From NCBI GenBank assembly GCA_937942875.1, contig CALEBT010000013.1, forward strand, positions 1 through 64,000: DNA of 64,000 bases, given 5' to 3'. This document shows, piece by piece, positions 52,249 through 61,468 of the stretch. Below the pieces are notes generated by a model. That model saw only the letters and a list, made by a program, of their open reading frames with translations. It was not told the origin of the DNA and did no database searches. The translations under genes were made by a program, and so were the position numbers. Each line of letters begins with the position of its first letter. The first letter of the stretch is position 1. The stretch is from an uncultured Ignavibacterium sp. (lineage in GTDB: Bacteria; Bacteroidota; Ignavibacteria; Ignavibacteriales; Ignavibacteriaceae).

Positions 52249-54651
52249 TTAATTACTCAATTGCGATTCTTTTAACCTTTTGCTGAATGCTATAAAAAAC
52301 CCAATGACAACTACCAAAACACCGATCCAAACTAAACTTACAAAAGGTTTAATACTTGCGTTAACTACTAAAACCTCTTCTGCTTCTTTTTTTACTGTTT
52401 CTTTTGGTTCGTCCAATTTAGAGAGTGATAACTCTACTCCCTGAGCAGAAAGATTTAATAACTCAACTCTGAGATTTAATTCTTTTGACTCGAATGAAGT
52501 AAACTCAACTTTATCACCACTTTGTTTTCTGTATAAAATGAAAGAGATGTTTTTATTATCTGATATAGCTGATAACACAGCTCCTAATTGAAAATCTCTT
52601 CCTTCCTGCATCGCTTGCATAACATCAGAACCCATTTCAAATTTTTCAAAAGTTAAAGTGATATTTTCATATTTAACAGATTTACCTTTTTCGATTGAAA
52701 CTGAACCTGAGTGGTCGTGATCACCAGTCTGTTCATAACTTAATGGAGCTATATATATATCTTTAGTTGGTAAGACAACAATTGAAGGTTCTCTCATTAA
52801 ACTATTATTATATTCAGCAATATACATTACGGGAGAAGCATTAAATGTTTTACCATCTTTATTCATATTAATATTAAATGCGTATTTAGTAGCATTTTCA
52901 ATCGGTTCATATCCCGTAAAAACCATTTGATATCCAAAAGCTTCTGTTGGTTTACCTTTGACTAAATTTAAAGTTTTTTCATTGCTATAAGCAGAAGAAC
53001 CTATAACACCTAAAATAAAAATTGCCAATCCGATATGTGCAACATAAGCTCCAAGTTTATCAAAATTATTTTTAACGATTTTAATTGCAATTTCTCCGTT
53101 AACTATAATTGTAAATATTGAAGAAAAAGCTAAAAGAATCATCATAATATCATTGACTCCGCCAAACAGTATTATGATAACTGTGACCACCACACTTATT
53201 GCTAAATAGATAACTGACTTACTTAAAAGTTCCTGTGTAGAAGTAGTTTTCCATTTCAATAAAAGGCTTAGACCATTTAATAATCCTACTATTATTGCCA
53301 ATGGAACATGCATTTCATTGTAAAAAGAAATATCAACTGATCGTCCTACAATAGGAGCGGAAGTACCAACAAATACTATTATTGCAGAAGCACATAAAAC
53401 TACTGAAGCTGTAAATAATGATAATTCTCTGGAAAAGAGACCTTCATCCTGCGGGACTTCTGACTTCAAATATTTCCATCTGTAAACTATCAATCCAAGA
53501 CCAAGCAAAGTAAAAGAACTGATGAAAATAATCAGGAATAAATAAGCTAACATTCCCGGATCAACAAATGAATGAACAGAAGCATCACCTAATACACCAC
53601 TTCTTGTAAGGAATGTACTGTATAGGACTAAAATATAAACTAAGATGCTCAGTATCAGATTTGTTTTTGCATATCTGCCAATTCCTTCAGATTGAGATTG
53701 ACTTTTCTTCTGAACCAACATTGTATGAATTGCAGCTACACCAATCAGCCAGGGGATTAAACTTGAGTTTTCTACAGGATCCCAAGCCCAATATCCTCCC
53801 CAACCAAGCATTTCATAAGCCCAATAGCCACCAAGCATTATTCCCAAGCCTAAGATTCCCGTTCCAACTAATAACCACGGGAATGATTGACTTACCCAAT
53901 CTTTATATTCATTTTTCATCAATGCAGAGACTGCAAAAGCAAATGGAACTGTAGCCATTGCAAAACCAATAAATAAAATTGGCGGATGAATCTGCATCCA
54001 GAAATTGAGAAGCTGGGGATTCAAACCTCTTCCATTTACAATAAAAGTATTTGGATCAATTCCATTCTGAACTAAAGAAGCAAAAAGAGTTGAGGAAACC
54101 TGAACATAAGTTGTATTAGTCTGCGGATCGGGGAATAAAAATTGTTGAAGAAATGGAAGATCTAAGTAGATTGAATTTATTGATTTCAAATCAACGAAGA
54201 TTGGATTAACCCAAATGTATTCAAATGGATTTTTAAACCAAGGAGAAACCATAAGAAGTAAAAACGAAATAGCCAAAGTAAAGATTGTCATAACTCTTGG
54301 TTCAAGATCACCTCTCTTTGAAGTATAGGATTGAAGAATGATTCCTACAACAACAGTAAGCAAAATCCATAACATAAAACTGCCTTCCTGACCGCCCCAG
54401 AAAGACGAGAGTAATAGTCCGGTTGATAACGAATTATTGCTGTAACTGAATACATATTTATATTGGTATTGATGCGTTAATAAATAATACCATAAAAAAG
54501 TAGATGCTACAATTACAAAAATTGAACAAAGATGATAAAAAATTCTTGCATAAGAGATAGTATTCCTGTAGCCCTTGAAGTTCAGGAAGTACATAATCAT
54601 TGAAATGATACTAAAAACTAAAGCGAAAGTAAGAATGATGCTTCCAATCAT
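52249..54651 (-). CDS. ccmF: Cytochrome c maturation protein CcmF (heme lyase subunit)
   Basis: This 800-aa polytopic protein transfers heme from holo-CcmE to apocytochrome c. The WWD heme-handling domain is GWGGYWAWDPVENSSLIPWL near residue 285, preceded by ILFIGFAMATVPFAFAVSAL, with SSFWGGQEGSFMLWILL near 87. A large periplasmic loop near the C-terminus is followed by a last membrane helix. It is last in the ccmABCDEF operon. No ccmG or ccmH is visible in the window. Confidence 0.96.
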   Translation of the reverse strand: MIGSIILTFALVFSIISMIMYFLNFKGYRNTISYARIFYHLCSIFVIVASTFLWYYLLTHQYQYKYVFSYSNNSLSTGLLLSSFWGGQEGSFMLWILLTVVVGIILQSYTSKRGDLEPRVMTIFTLAISFLLLMVSPWFKNPFEYIWVNPIFVDLKSINSIYLDLPFLQQFLFPDPQTNTTYVQVSSTLFASLVQNGIDPNTFIVNGRGLNPQLLNFWMQIHPPILFIGFAMATVPFAFAVSALMKNEYKDWVSQSFPWLLVGTGILGLGIMLGGYWAYEMLGWGGYWAWDPVENSSLIPWLIGVAAIHTMLVQKKSQSQSEGIGRYAKTNLILSILVYILVLYSTFLTRSGVLGDASVHSFVDPGMLAYLFLIIFISSFTLLGLGLIVYRWKYLKSEVPQDEGLFSRELSLFTASVVLCASAIIVFVGTSAPIVGRSVDISFYNEMHVPLAIIVGLLNGLSLLLKWKTTSTQELLSKSVIYLAISVVVTVIIILFGGVNDIMMILLAFSSIFTIIVNGEIAIKIVKNNFDKLGAYVAHIGLAIFILGVIGSSAYSNEKTLNLVKGKPTEAFGYQMVFTGYEPIENATKYAFNINMNKDGKTFNASPVMYIAEYNNSLMREPSIVVLPTKDIYIAPLSYEQTGDHDHSGSVSIEKGKSVKYENITLTFEKFEMGSDVMQAMQEGRDFQLGAVLSAISDNKNISFILYRKQSGDKVEFTSFESKELNLRVELLNLSAQGVELSLSKLDEPKETVKKEAEEVLVVNASIKPFVSLVWIGVLVVVIGFFIAFSKRLKESQLSN

Positions 54652-54691
54652 AAGATCTCCATTTGATTAATAATCATTAACCGTAACATTT

Positions 54692-55084
54692 TTACAAACT
54701 AGATGATTGCGCTGCCGGTTGTTCCTGATATTTGCTGGGACACTTAGTTAAAATATCCTTAGCATAGAAATAGTTATCCTGATAAGAACCTGTTACTACA
54801 ACACTTGTGGCTGATTCGAAATTGTTTGGCATTGCTCCGCGATAAACAACCAACATTTCTTCACCTTTATCATCTTTCATATAAAACTGGAACAAATTGT
54901 TTTCTGAATCATAGGTATATTTTTTTTCTTTAACCCAACTTCCAGTAGCTTTGACTGTTTTATGAGTTGATTTGACTAAAGCCAGATTATTTTCATATTT
55001 AATATTACTTTGAGTAAACAGATATCCCATTATTCCCAAAAACAAAACAATAATAAATCCACCTATGATATATTTATTCTTCAT
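54692..55084 (-). CDS. ccmE: Cytochrome c maturation heme chaperone CcmE, CxxxY variant
   Basis: This 130-aa protein has a single N-terminal membrane helix (residues 5-22) and an OB-fold beta-barrel with VKATGSWVKEKKYTYDSENN, RGAMPNNF and VVVTGSYQDNYFYAKDILTK. The heme-linking motif is C115-P-S-K-Y119, so cysteine replaces the histidine of the usual HxxxY. CxxxY CcmE proteins are known from Desulfovibrio and archaea. The C-terminal tail is short. It overlaps ccmD by 11 bp and precedes ccmF. Confidence 0.95.
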   Translation of the reverse strand: MKNKYIIGGFIIVLFLGIMGYLFTQSNIKYENNLALVKSTHKTVKATGSWVKEKKYTYDSENNLFQFYMKDDKGEEMLVVYRGAMPNNFESATSVVVTGSYQDNYFYAKDILTKCPSKYQEQPAAQSSSL

Positions 55085-55223
55085 TGTTTTCTCCTTTCAT
55101 TTCATTTTCGATTGATTTAATTCTCCTATCCATTCCTAAAAGATAAAAGAATATACCAGTCCATACAATTAAAACAATTATCATTACAATATAAATTGCA
55201 TTATCCGTTAAAAATTGAATCAC
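55074..55223 (-). CDS. ccmD: Small heme exporter accessory protein CcmD
   Basis: This 49-aa protein begins at GTG (55223), 6 bases after GAGG, and overlaps the end of ccmC by 23 bp and the start of ccmE by 11 bp. One membrane helix (IYIVMIIVLIVWTGIFFYLL) is followed by a charged helix (MDRRIKSIENEMK), the normal CcmD form. It would hold CcmE to the CcmABC complex and help release holo-CcmE. It is short enough to be missed by most gene calls, but gene order, RBS and topology all support it. Confidence 0.88.
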   Translation of the reverse strand: MIQFLTDNAIYIVMIIVLIVWTGIFFYLLGMDRRIKSIENEMKGENNEE

Positions 55224-55926
55224 GCACTACCTCAATATTTTTTTGTAATTTCTCTTTAATTAAAATTGATTTATAGCCAATGTTCCACATCCAAAAATAG
55301 AGAATTGTAAAAGCAATCAGTGATAAGAAAAATATAAGCAACATATTCTCATTCATTTTAAAGTTAACAATCGGACCAGATGTTTCATCATCAGCAGAGC
55401 CAGGATGCAAACCAGTCATAATTCTTGGCATAATGAAAATAAAAAATGGCACGGTAACAAAAGCAATTATCGAATAAACTGAGGAAAGAGTTGCTCTTTT
55501 TTCTTCCGATTCTATAGAAGAACGTAATGCAAACCACGCGCCATAAATCAGTAGAAGTGCAAAAATACTGGTTTGTCTTGGGTCCCAACTCCAGAATGCA
55601 CCCCAGGCAAATTTTGCCCAAACAGCACCTGTAACTGTAGCAAGAATACAGAAAATTATTCCTAATTGATTAGCGACATACGCTTTAACATCATCATTAA
55701 GATTTTTGTTTTTAAGATATCGGAAACCATAAATACAAGACATTAAAAATGCAATCACTGTCAACCAGGCAGTTGGTACGTGAAAGAAAATGATTTTAGC
55801 ATTCTCTCCTAATCCGGGAATAAAAGGGAATTCATACCAAACTGATGGTTTGTCAACTATTGGAAATGTAATTCCAGCAATAGAGACAAAAGCCATTAAA
55901 ACAAATAAAAATATTTTCCAGTACAT
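55201..55926 (-). CDS. ccmC: Heme handling protein CcmC
   Basis: This 241-aa protein has six predicted membrane helices. The WWD motif is KFAWGAFWSWDPRQTSIFAL, flanked by histidine loops (FFHVPTAWLTV and TGLHPGSADD). CcmC presents heme to CcmE in the periplasm. The gene is third in the ccm operon, 31 bp after ccmB, and overlaps ccmD. Confidence 0.96.
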   Translation of the reverse strand: MYWKIFLFVLMAFVSIAGITFPIVDKPSVWYEFPFIPGLGENAKIIFFHVPTAWLTVIAFLMSCIYGFRYLKNKNLNDDVKAYVANQLGIIFCILATVTGAVWAKFAWGAFWSWDPRQTSIFALLLIYGAWFALRSSIESEEKRATLSSVYSIIAFVTVPFFIFIMPRIMTGLHPGSADDETSGPIVNFKMNENMLLIFFLSLIAFTILYFWMWNIGYKSILIKEKLQKNIEVVRDSIFNG

Positions 55927-55957
55927 AATTTTTAGTATTCAGATTATTTATAATTAG

Positions 55958-56623
55958 TTACTCTTTCCAAATAAAATCGAATAAAAGATACGAAACTGTA
56001 ATCATTATGCCATCATAACTAACAACTATTGCTAATTCATAAAGAGCATTTGCAAAGCTTGTGCCATCAAAACAAAAAATTGTCAGTTGGACACAAGTCA
56101 AAATTAGCGGCAATAAAACCGGAAATGAAAGGACAGGATACAGTGTTCCTTTCGAGCCAGCTTTTGCAATAATTGATGCAATTATTGTTGATGAAATTGC
56201 AAGTCCGATATTGCCAAAAATAAATGTGACTAAAAATAAAACGAAATTATTAATCACAAAACCCTCAAAAAATGCCGCATAAATGAGAGTAATGATTACA
56301 TTGATAAAAAAAGTCAGAATCAGATTGAATAAAAGTTTTCCTGAAAAAATGGTGTCGGGAGAAGCAATTAGCTGTAAGGTAAGTGTTGTCCCTTTTTCTT
56401 CTTCGGAAACAAATGCTCTTGAAAGACCACTCATTGCCGAGAAAAAAATCACAACCCAGTATAAACCAGCAGTAAGTTCAGGCTGAATTTTCTCATTTCC
56501 GATAGAAAAAAGTATAACACTTATCGCAACTAATATAAACATCACCAAAGCATTTATTGCGTATCTGGTTCTTAGCTCAGATTTAATATCCTTTAAAAAT
56601 AAACTGTAAGATTTAGTAATCAT
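55958..56623 (-). CDS. ccmB: ABC transporter permease CcmB
   Basis: This 221-aa membrane protein has six hydrophobic segments and the family landmarks FFSAMSGLSRAFVSEEEKGT followed by TLTLQLIASPD and YPVLSFPVLLPLILTCVQLT. It pairs with CcmA as the transporter that drives the release of holo-CcmE. It starts 10 bp after ccmA. Confidence 0.95.
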   Translation of the reverse strand: MITKSYSLFLKDIKSELRTRYAINALVMFILVAISVILFSIGNEKIQPELTAGLYWVVIFFSAMSGLSRAFVSEEEKGTTLTLQLIASPDTIFSGKLLFNLILTFFINVIITLIYAAFFEGFVINNFVLFLVTFIFGNIGLAISSTIIASIIAKAGSKGTLYPVLSFPVLLPLILTCVQLTIFCFDGTSFANALYELAIVVSYDGIMITVSYLLFDFIWKE

Positions 56624-56633
56624 TAAAATTCAG

Positions 56634-57263
56634 TTATTTATAATTTTCTAAATAAATAATATCACCACACATTCTTAAGTCTTGCTCTTCATTTGAAGCA
56701 ATAATTACTATATGATTTTTAGAATATTCATCCAAAATTGTATAAACGGAATCTTTGCCCTCACTATCAAGATTAGAGGTTGGTTCATCCAAAAGTAATA
56801 ACCCGGGTTTGTGCATAAGAGCAAAAACATATTTCAAACGTTGTTTCATTCCTGATGAATAAGTTTTCACAATATCTTTCCTGCGATTGTATAAATTCAT
56901 TTTCCCGAAGAGCATTCTGATGTATTCCGAATCGTATTTAATCCCTCTGATTTTAGAAAAGATTTTTAGGTTTTCCTCAGCAGAAAATTCCTCATAAAGT
57001 ATTAGATAAGGAGAAACAAATCCGATATGGTTAAACAATTCATCACCAGTTATTTTAATTCCATTTAATAAGTGAACTATTTGCCCTTTATTTGGCGAAA
57101 GAACTCCGGCAATAATTTTCATAAAAGTGGATTTACCAGAACCATTATTCCCCGAAATTCCAAGAACAGTATTAGAACTGATTGAATAATTGATATTCTG
57201 AAAGATTAACCTTCTTCCAAAATTTTTTGAAAGATTTTTTATTTCAAGTGAATAACTATTCAT
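56634..57263 (-). CDS. ccmA: ABC transporter ATPase CcmA
   Basis: This 209-aa ATP-binding subunit has Walker A GISGNNGSGKSTFMK, the signature YSSGMKQRLKYVFAL, Walker B LLLLDEPTSNLD and a switch region VIIASNEEQD in which the usual histidine is absent (asparagine-glutamate occupies it), as in several CcmA proteins. It is the first gene of the ccm set. Its ATG lies 8 bp inside the end of the metalloprotease gene, so the two are coupled. Confidence 0.93.
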   Translation of the reverse strand: MNSYSLEIKNLSKNFGRRLIFQNINYSISSNTVLGISGNNGSGKSTFMKIIAGVLSPNKGQIVHLLNGIKITGDELFNHIGFVSPYLILYEEFSAEENLKIFSKIRGIKYDSEYIRMLFGKMNLYNRRKDIVKTYSSGMKQRLKYVFALMHKPGLLLLDEPTSNLDSEGKDSVYTILDEYSKNHIVIIASNEEQDLRMCGDIIYLENYK

Positions 57264-58929
57264 TCAGGATTACGATTTTATCTTTGAAAACTTTATCACT
57301 CACTCTTACCGAGATGAAATATACTCCTGAAGGGACATCTTTTCCACTATTATCTTTCAAATTCCATTTTATTCCTTTTGCACCATTTGGTAAAAAAACA
57401 AGTTTCTGAAAATCATTATAGATAAGTTTCATTGAAGAAGAATAAACATAAAATTCAACTCCATCCAGAAAACTTTTATTAAACTGAATATTTAAGAACT
57501 TTCCCAGAACATAATTTTCACCAAAACGGAATGGATTAGGGAAAGCAAATAATTCCTTCTGATTTATCTGAGGATTGAAGGTAGTATCTCCATTTACTAC
57601 TATATCATTAAGAATTTCTGAAACATTGTAAAATGATTGATGAAAAGGATTTAACGTTTCAAAATCTGCCGAAAAAATGCCCGCAAGTTTTCTTACACCT
57701 TTGGCTGTGTCATTATAAAGTGAATAAATAAAAGGAAAAGTTTTATCAATACTATCTATTCCGCTCGCAATATCAGAATTAGATAAAATTACCAACAAAG
57801 TATCTAAACCTGAATTAACCTTTAAATAAAAATTTGTAGTAGCCCTACTTCTCATAGCATAAGAACGTGATGGCGGAGTAAATGGCATTGGATCGGTCGT
57901 TCTAATCATAGGATAATTAGCTGCCTCTTTGTAATATCTGCCTGGGAAATTTCTATATCCTGTAAAGTAATTCCAAATTCCGAATTTATTCAACTGATCT
58001 TTAAAAGTTGAACCTCTTTCATTTATTGCCAACGCAATAGAAGTTAAAGCCCGGTTATTTGGCATTAGTTCCCATATTCTCTTAAGTATCTGATAATCAA
58101 AATTATTTTGAAGAAAGATATTCCACAAAGAAAGGTTGTATCCGTTATTCAGTAAAAATGGACGGGTAGGATTATTAAAGTAATCAGGTAAATAAAAATA
58201 ATAATCGTTAATGTCGTCAAATACAAATTCTTCCATAGCAGTAGAAGTAATCTCATAGTAAAATATATCTGCTTCCCTATAGATATAATTCCCAATCTGA
58301 ATAGCGTGATGAAACTCGTGAGCAACAGTCACTTTTGCACCATTTATTCCGGAAGTCGGATATCCAAAATAATCATTATCAATTACTGTGAAGCTTGTGT
58401 AGCGCTCATTTCCAAGCGGAGTTTCAGGTTGGGTAAAGCCATAATAATCTGCACCAAGATTGGTGATGTAAATATCAAACTTATTATCTCCTCCCATTCC
58501 ATTATCCGGAGGCGGAGGTGGATAACCGAGAAAGTTAACTTCAAATTCATAGACAGAATCGAGCGCCGCAGCAAGTTCAGTTAAAGAATATCCTGGTGCA
58601 TTTGCACCCGTTTGATCATAATGAATTCTGAAATATCCTTTTGGTGTAACAATACTTGTTTGTAAAGGAGGTCGTTGAAGCAGAATTTTCAATACATCTT
58701 GCTGCTCGGGTAAAAATTTATTAAAATTAGTAAAAACTGAAGCGGCTAATCCAAAACCACATTTTTTCTGATCCTGAGAAATAATTATTGGTTTTTCCCC
58801 AACTTGCTCCTTTGTTCTGATAAATACATATAAATTATACAGAGAATCCAACTGACTTTGAGATAGATTCTGTCCAATGATTTCTGAAACTGATATAAAA
58901 AGAAAAAGTAATAATAGTTTATTTATCAA
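57256..58929 (-). CDS. Secreted HEFHH metalloprotease with type IX sorting domain
   Basis: This 557-aa protein has a signal peptide (MINKLLLLFLFISVSEIIGQ). The zinc motif is H204-E205-F206-H207-H208 in VAHEFHHAIQIG, and a third acidic ligand may be Glu233 or Glu234 in TSTAMEEFVFDD. This resembles the MXAN_6640 family of putative metalloproteases. The C-terminal 85 residues are T9SS-sorting-like (FAFPNPFRFGENYVL; DGVEFYVYSSSMKLIYNDF; DVPSGVYFISVRVSDK). It should act on the cell surface. It is coupled on both sides: 4-bp overlap with the upstream FG-GAP gene, 8-bp overlap with ccmA. Confidence 0.85.
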   Translation of the reverse strand: MINKLLLLFLFISVSEIIGQNLSQSQLDSLYNLYVFIRTKEQVGEKPIIISQDQKKCGFGLAASVFTNFNKFLPEQQDVLKILLQRPPLQTSIVTPKGYFRIHYDQTGANAPGYSLTELAAALDSVYEFEVNFLGYPPPPPDNGMGGDNKFDIYITNLGADYYGFTQPETPLGNERYTSFTVIDNDYFGYPTSGINGAKVTVAHEFHHAIQIGNYIYREADIFYYEITSTAMEEFVFDDINDYYFYLPDYFNNPTRPFLLNNGYNLSLWNIFLQNNFDYQILKRIWELMPNNRALTSIALAINERGSTFKDQLNKFGIWNYFTGYRNFPGRYYKEAANYPMIRTTDPMPFTPPSRSYAMRSRATTNFYLKVNSGLDTLLVILSNSDIASGIDSIDKTFPFIYSLYNDTAKGVRKLAGIFSADFETLNPFHQSFYNVSEILNDIVVNGDTTFNPQINQKELFAFPNPFRFGENYVLGKFLNIQFNKSFLDGVEFYVYSSSMKLIYNDFQKLVFLPNGAKGIKWNLKDNSGKDVPSGVYFISVRVSDKVFKDKIVILNE

Positions 58930-61049
58930 TTCAACTGCCTTATTTTAATTTTTTGATCGTAGGAATCAATAAAAATCAAATGTTTATTTTTTTTATCTAA
59001 TTTGGTAACTGCAAACTTCGCCACATTAACATCTTTAAATACTGTTTTGATTATCAATTTGCTCAATCTTTTTACATAAATAATTCTGAATATCTGATTC
59101 AACTCTGAATCATAAAAGTAAAGAAACCCTTCATTATCTGAAATCAAAGGTCTCTCTGAGAGTAAAGAGTGATTTGTCAGCAATTCAGACTTTATTAAAA
59201 CATTTAAATCACGGCTAAAAATAAGTAAATATTTCTTATCTGAAATTTGCATAAGTGAGGAGAAATAGTCATAATTTTTTACTTGTTTTGAAATACTGTT
59301 AAAAAGTTTAATGTCTTCTTTAACATCAATTGAATACAATTTTTTTTCTTGTTTACTATCAAACAAATAGTTTACTGAATTAAGAGTATATGATGAATCT
59401 GATTTATTCCAATAAAGAATTTTATTTTCATTTTCTGATAAAATATTAGCAGATAGAAAATTATCAGTAACAAGTGGATATTTAATTAAATTATATTTTT
59501 TATCGAGAGACAATTTTAATATTCCATAATTGAGTTCATTTCCTTTTGAATACAAGATTTTTATTTCTCCTGAACCATTAACATTCGAACTCCACAAATC
59601 CTGAATTTTCCCTTCAGCATAAACAAAATTCTTTTTGAGCCTGAAACTTGTAAAATCTATTTCAATAATTTCTATTAAACGTTCATTGAGTGAGTAACAA
59701 TACAAAATGATTTCAGTTGCTGATTTTCGTATAATAAATATTTCCGAATGAACACCTTTTAAATCCAATTGAAATAATTCAGAAGGTATTCCCCTATTAT
59801 TTCTCAAAATAAATTTTAGCTTATTATCAAATCTGTCAATGAAAATTAAGTCCAAAAGACTATTGTTATTAAGATCAAAAGTCTGTAATCCAAAGGGTTT
59901 TATACCATAGATCAGGTTTACATCTTTATTAAATGAAGCAAATTCCGAAACTATTTTAATCCTGCCATTCTTTGAAATACTGGCAACTCCGTAAATAAAT
60001 CTTGAAAAGAAAGGAATCAATTCGTCAATCTGACTTTCAAAGTCAAAAATAATTTCTTCAAAAAAATCATTTGAATTTTTTGCAAATAAGACAGATAAAT
60101 AATTACCGGAGGATGAATGACAAATAATATCAAAGTTACCATCGTGATTAAAATCTCCGACTGTAAAATTTGATATAGCAGAAGAGGTCCTAATTAAAAT
60201 AGATTGATTAAAGACACTTAAATTGTCACCAAAGTAAATCAGCAAACCATTATCTGTCGAAAAGATCAAATCTTTATATCCATCAAAATTGATATCAATT
60301 ATCTGAAATTTATTTACGTTTTGATTGATATAAAGTTTTCTTTCTATCTGAAATCTTTCACCATCTTTATTATAAATAAAGAAAAGATTTTGAGAGATTA
60401 AATCGTAGGCAAGAATATCAATATATTCATCCCCATTTATATCAAAGAAAAATGCATCAAGAAATGAATGGTTTTTGAATAATTTTCTCTCAACCAATTG
60501 GTTATTTGATTCCGAAATTATTGATAAACCCTCAAAAGCTTCTCCTGAGATTAAATAATCATTTGACTTGTCCAAATCAACATCTGCAACATCAATTTTA
60601 TTCGGGTAAGAACTCATTTTAATAGTCTTTGTAATACGAGGATAACCATATTGGTTGAAATTTATTAGTCCGAACATCCGGGATTTTCTTGAAGAAAAAG
60701 CGTATTCTATTATTTGATTTTGCGAATTATAAATTGGTTTAAAGAAATTAGGTTCAAATCTCAAAAGTAATTTACGGGGTTTTGAAAATTTAAGATTTGG
60801 CTGACCCGTTAATAAATAAGCTGTTTTATTTTCCTGATTATAAACAAGAAGGTCAGAATAAGAATCTTTGTTATAGTTCAAACTAAAAAATCTGTTTTGA
60901 CCTGCTATAATTTCAAATTCAGAAAAATTCGTAAAACCATTAATTGGAATTTGAGCATATAACAGATTAGATAGAAGAATCAGAGGAAATAAAAAACTAA
61001 ATATTTTTAGATCTGTTTTTAAGTCTATCTTCTCTTCTCCTGAGTGCAT
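58926..61049 (-). CDS. Exported FG-GAP/VCBS-repeat protein
   Basis: About 707 aa if it starts at ATG 61049 (MHSGEEKID); upstream frame lies inside the thioesterase gene in another frame and is unlikely to be translated. A signal-like helix (IFSFLFPLILLSNLLYAQ) follows. Calcium-loop repeats recur: DVDLDKSNDYLISG, DINGDEYIDILAYD, DINFDGYKDLIFST, DFNHDGNFDIICHS and DLNNNSLLDLIFID. They form the FG-GAP beta-propeller of surface proteins and integrin-like adhesins. It ends 4 bp inside the next gene, a secreted protease, so the two may work together. The exact start is uncertain. Confidence 0.78.
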   Translation of the reverse strand: MHSGEEKIDLKTDLKIFSFLFPLILLSNLLYAQIPINGFTNFSEFEIIAGQNRFFSLNYNKDSYSDLLVYNQENKTAYLLTGQPNLKFSKPRKLLLRFEPNFFKPIYNSQNQIIEYAFSSRKSRMFGLINFNQYGYPRITKTIKMSSYPNKIDVADVDLDKSNDYLISGEAFEGLSIISESNNQLVERKLFKNHSFLDAFFFDINGDEYIDILAYDLISQNLFFIYNKDGERFQIERKLYINQNVNKFQIIDINFDGYKDLIFSTDNGLLIYFGDNLSVFNQSILIRTSSAISNFTVGDFNHDGNFDIICHSSSGNYLSVLFAKNSNDFFEEIIFDFESQIDELIPFFSRFIYGVASISKNGRIKIVSEFASFNKDVNLIYGIKPFGLQTFDLNNNSLLDLIFIDRFDNKLKFILRNNRGIPSELFQLDLKGVHSEIFIIRKSATEIILYCYSLNERLIEIIEIDFTSFRLKKNFVYAEGKIQDLWSSNVNGSGEIKILYSKGNELNYGILKLSLDKKYNLIKYPLVTDNFLSANILSENENKILYWNKSDSSYTLNSVNYLFDSKQEKKLYSIDVKEDIKLFNSISKQVKNYDYFSSLMQISDKKYLLIFSRDLNVLIKSELLTNHSLLSERPLISDNEGFLYFYDSELNQIFRIIYVKRLSKLIIKTVFKDVNVAKFAVTKLDKKNKHLIFIDSYDQKIKIRQLN

Positions 61050-61464
61050 CCTCAAATCGTCTGATTTCATCCTCTGTTTCAGGAGTAATCTGGTCAACTG
61101 GAACTGGTTTTTCATTCTCGTCAACAGCAACGAATGTAAGGTAAGCTGTATTTGTGTGAATTTTTGTCCCAAGTCTGAAGTTCTGAGCATAAACTTTTAC
61201 ACCGACTTCCATAGAAGTTTTAAATACTCTATTTACTGAAGCAATTAAAGTAACAGCGTCACCAAGTTTTATTGGATGATGGAAATCAATTCTATCAACT
61301 GAAGCGGTAACACATATTTTATTTGCGTGTTTTGCTGCACTCAAAGCAGCACAAATATCAATCCAATGCATTAATTGTCCGCCAAGCAAATTACCAAGCT
61401 GATTAGTGTGATTGGGTAGCACTAATTCTGTCATTTCAATCTGAGAATTTCCAACGTTTTTCAT
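60997..61464 (-). CDS. Acyl-CoA thioesterase (hotdog fold, BACH/YciA type)
   Basis: This 155-aa enzyme hydrolyses acyl-CoA. The hotdog signature is NLLGGQLMHWIDICAALSAA (residues 23-42), followed by ASVDRIDFHHPIKLGDAVTL, then VKVYAQNFRLGTKIHTNTAY. The acidic catalytic residue is Asp34 (MHWIDICAA). It is 4 bp after bamD and its end overlaps the likely start of the FG-GAP gene by about 50 bp. Preferred chain length cannot be inferred. Confidence 0.93.
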   Translation of the reverse strand: MKNVGNSQIEMTELVLPNHTNQLGNLLGGQLMHWIDICAALSAAKHANKICVTASVDRIDFHHPIKLGDAVTLIASVNRVFKTSMEVGVKVYAQNFRLGTKIHTNTAYLTFVAVDENEKPVPVDQITPETEDEIRRFEDALRRREDRLKNRSKNI

Positions 61465-61468
61465 AAAA

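Noticed and set aside
61050-61190. N-terminal extension of the FG-GAP protein
   Set aside because: It lies inside the thioesterase gene in another phase; the signal peptide lies downstream, so a later start is preferred.
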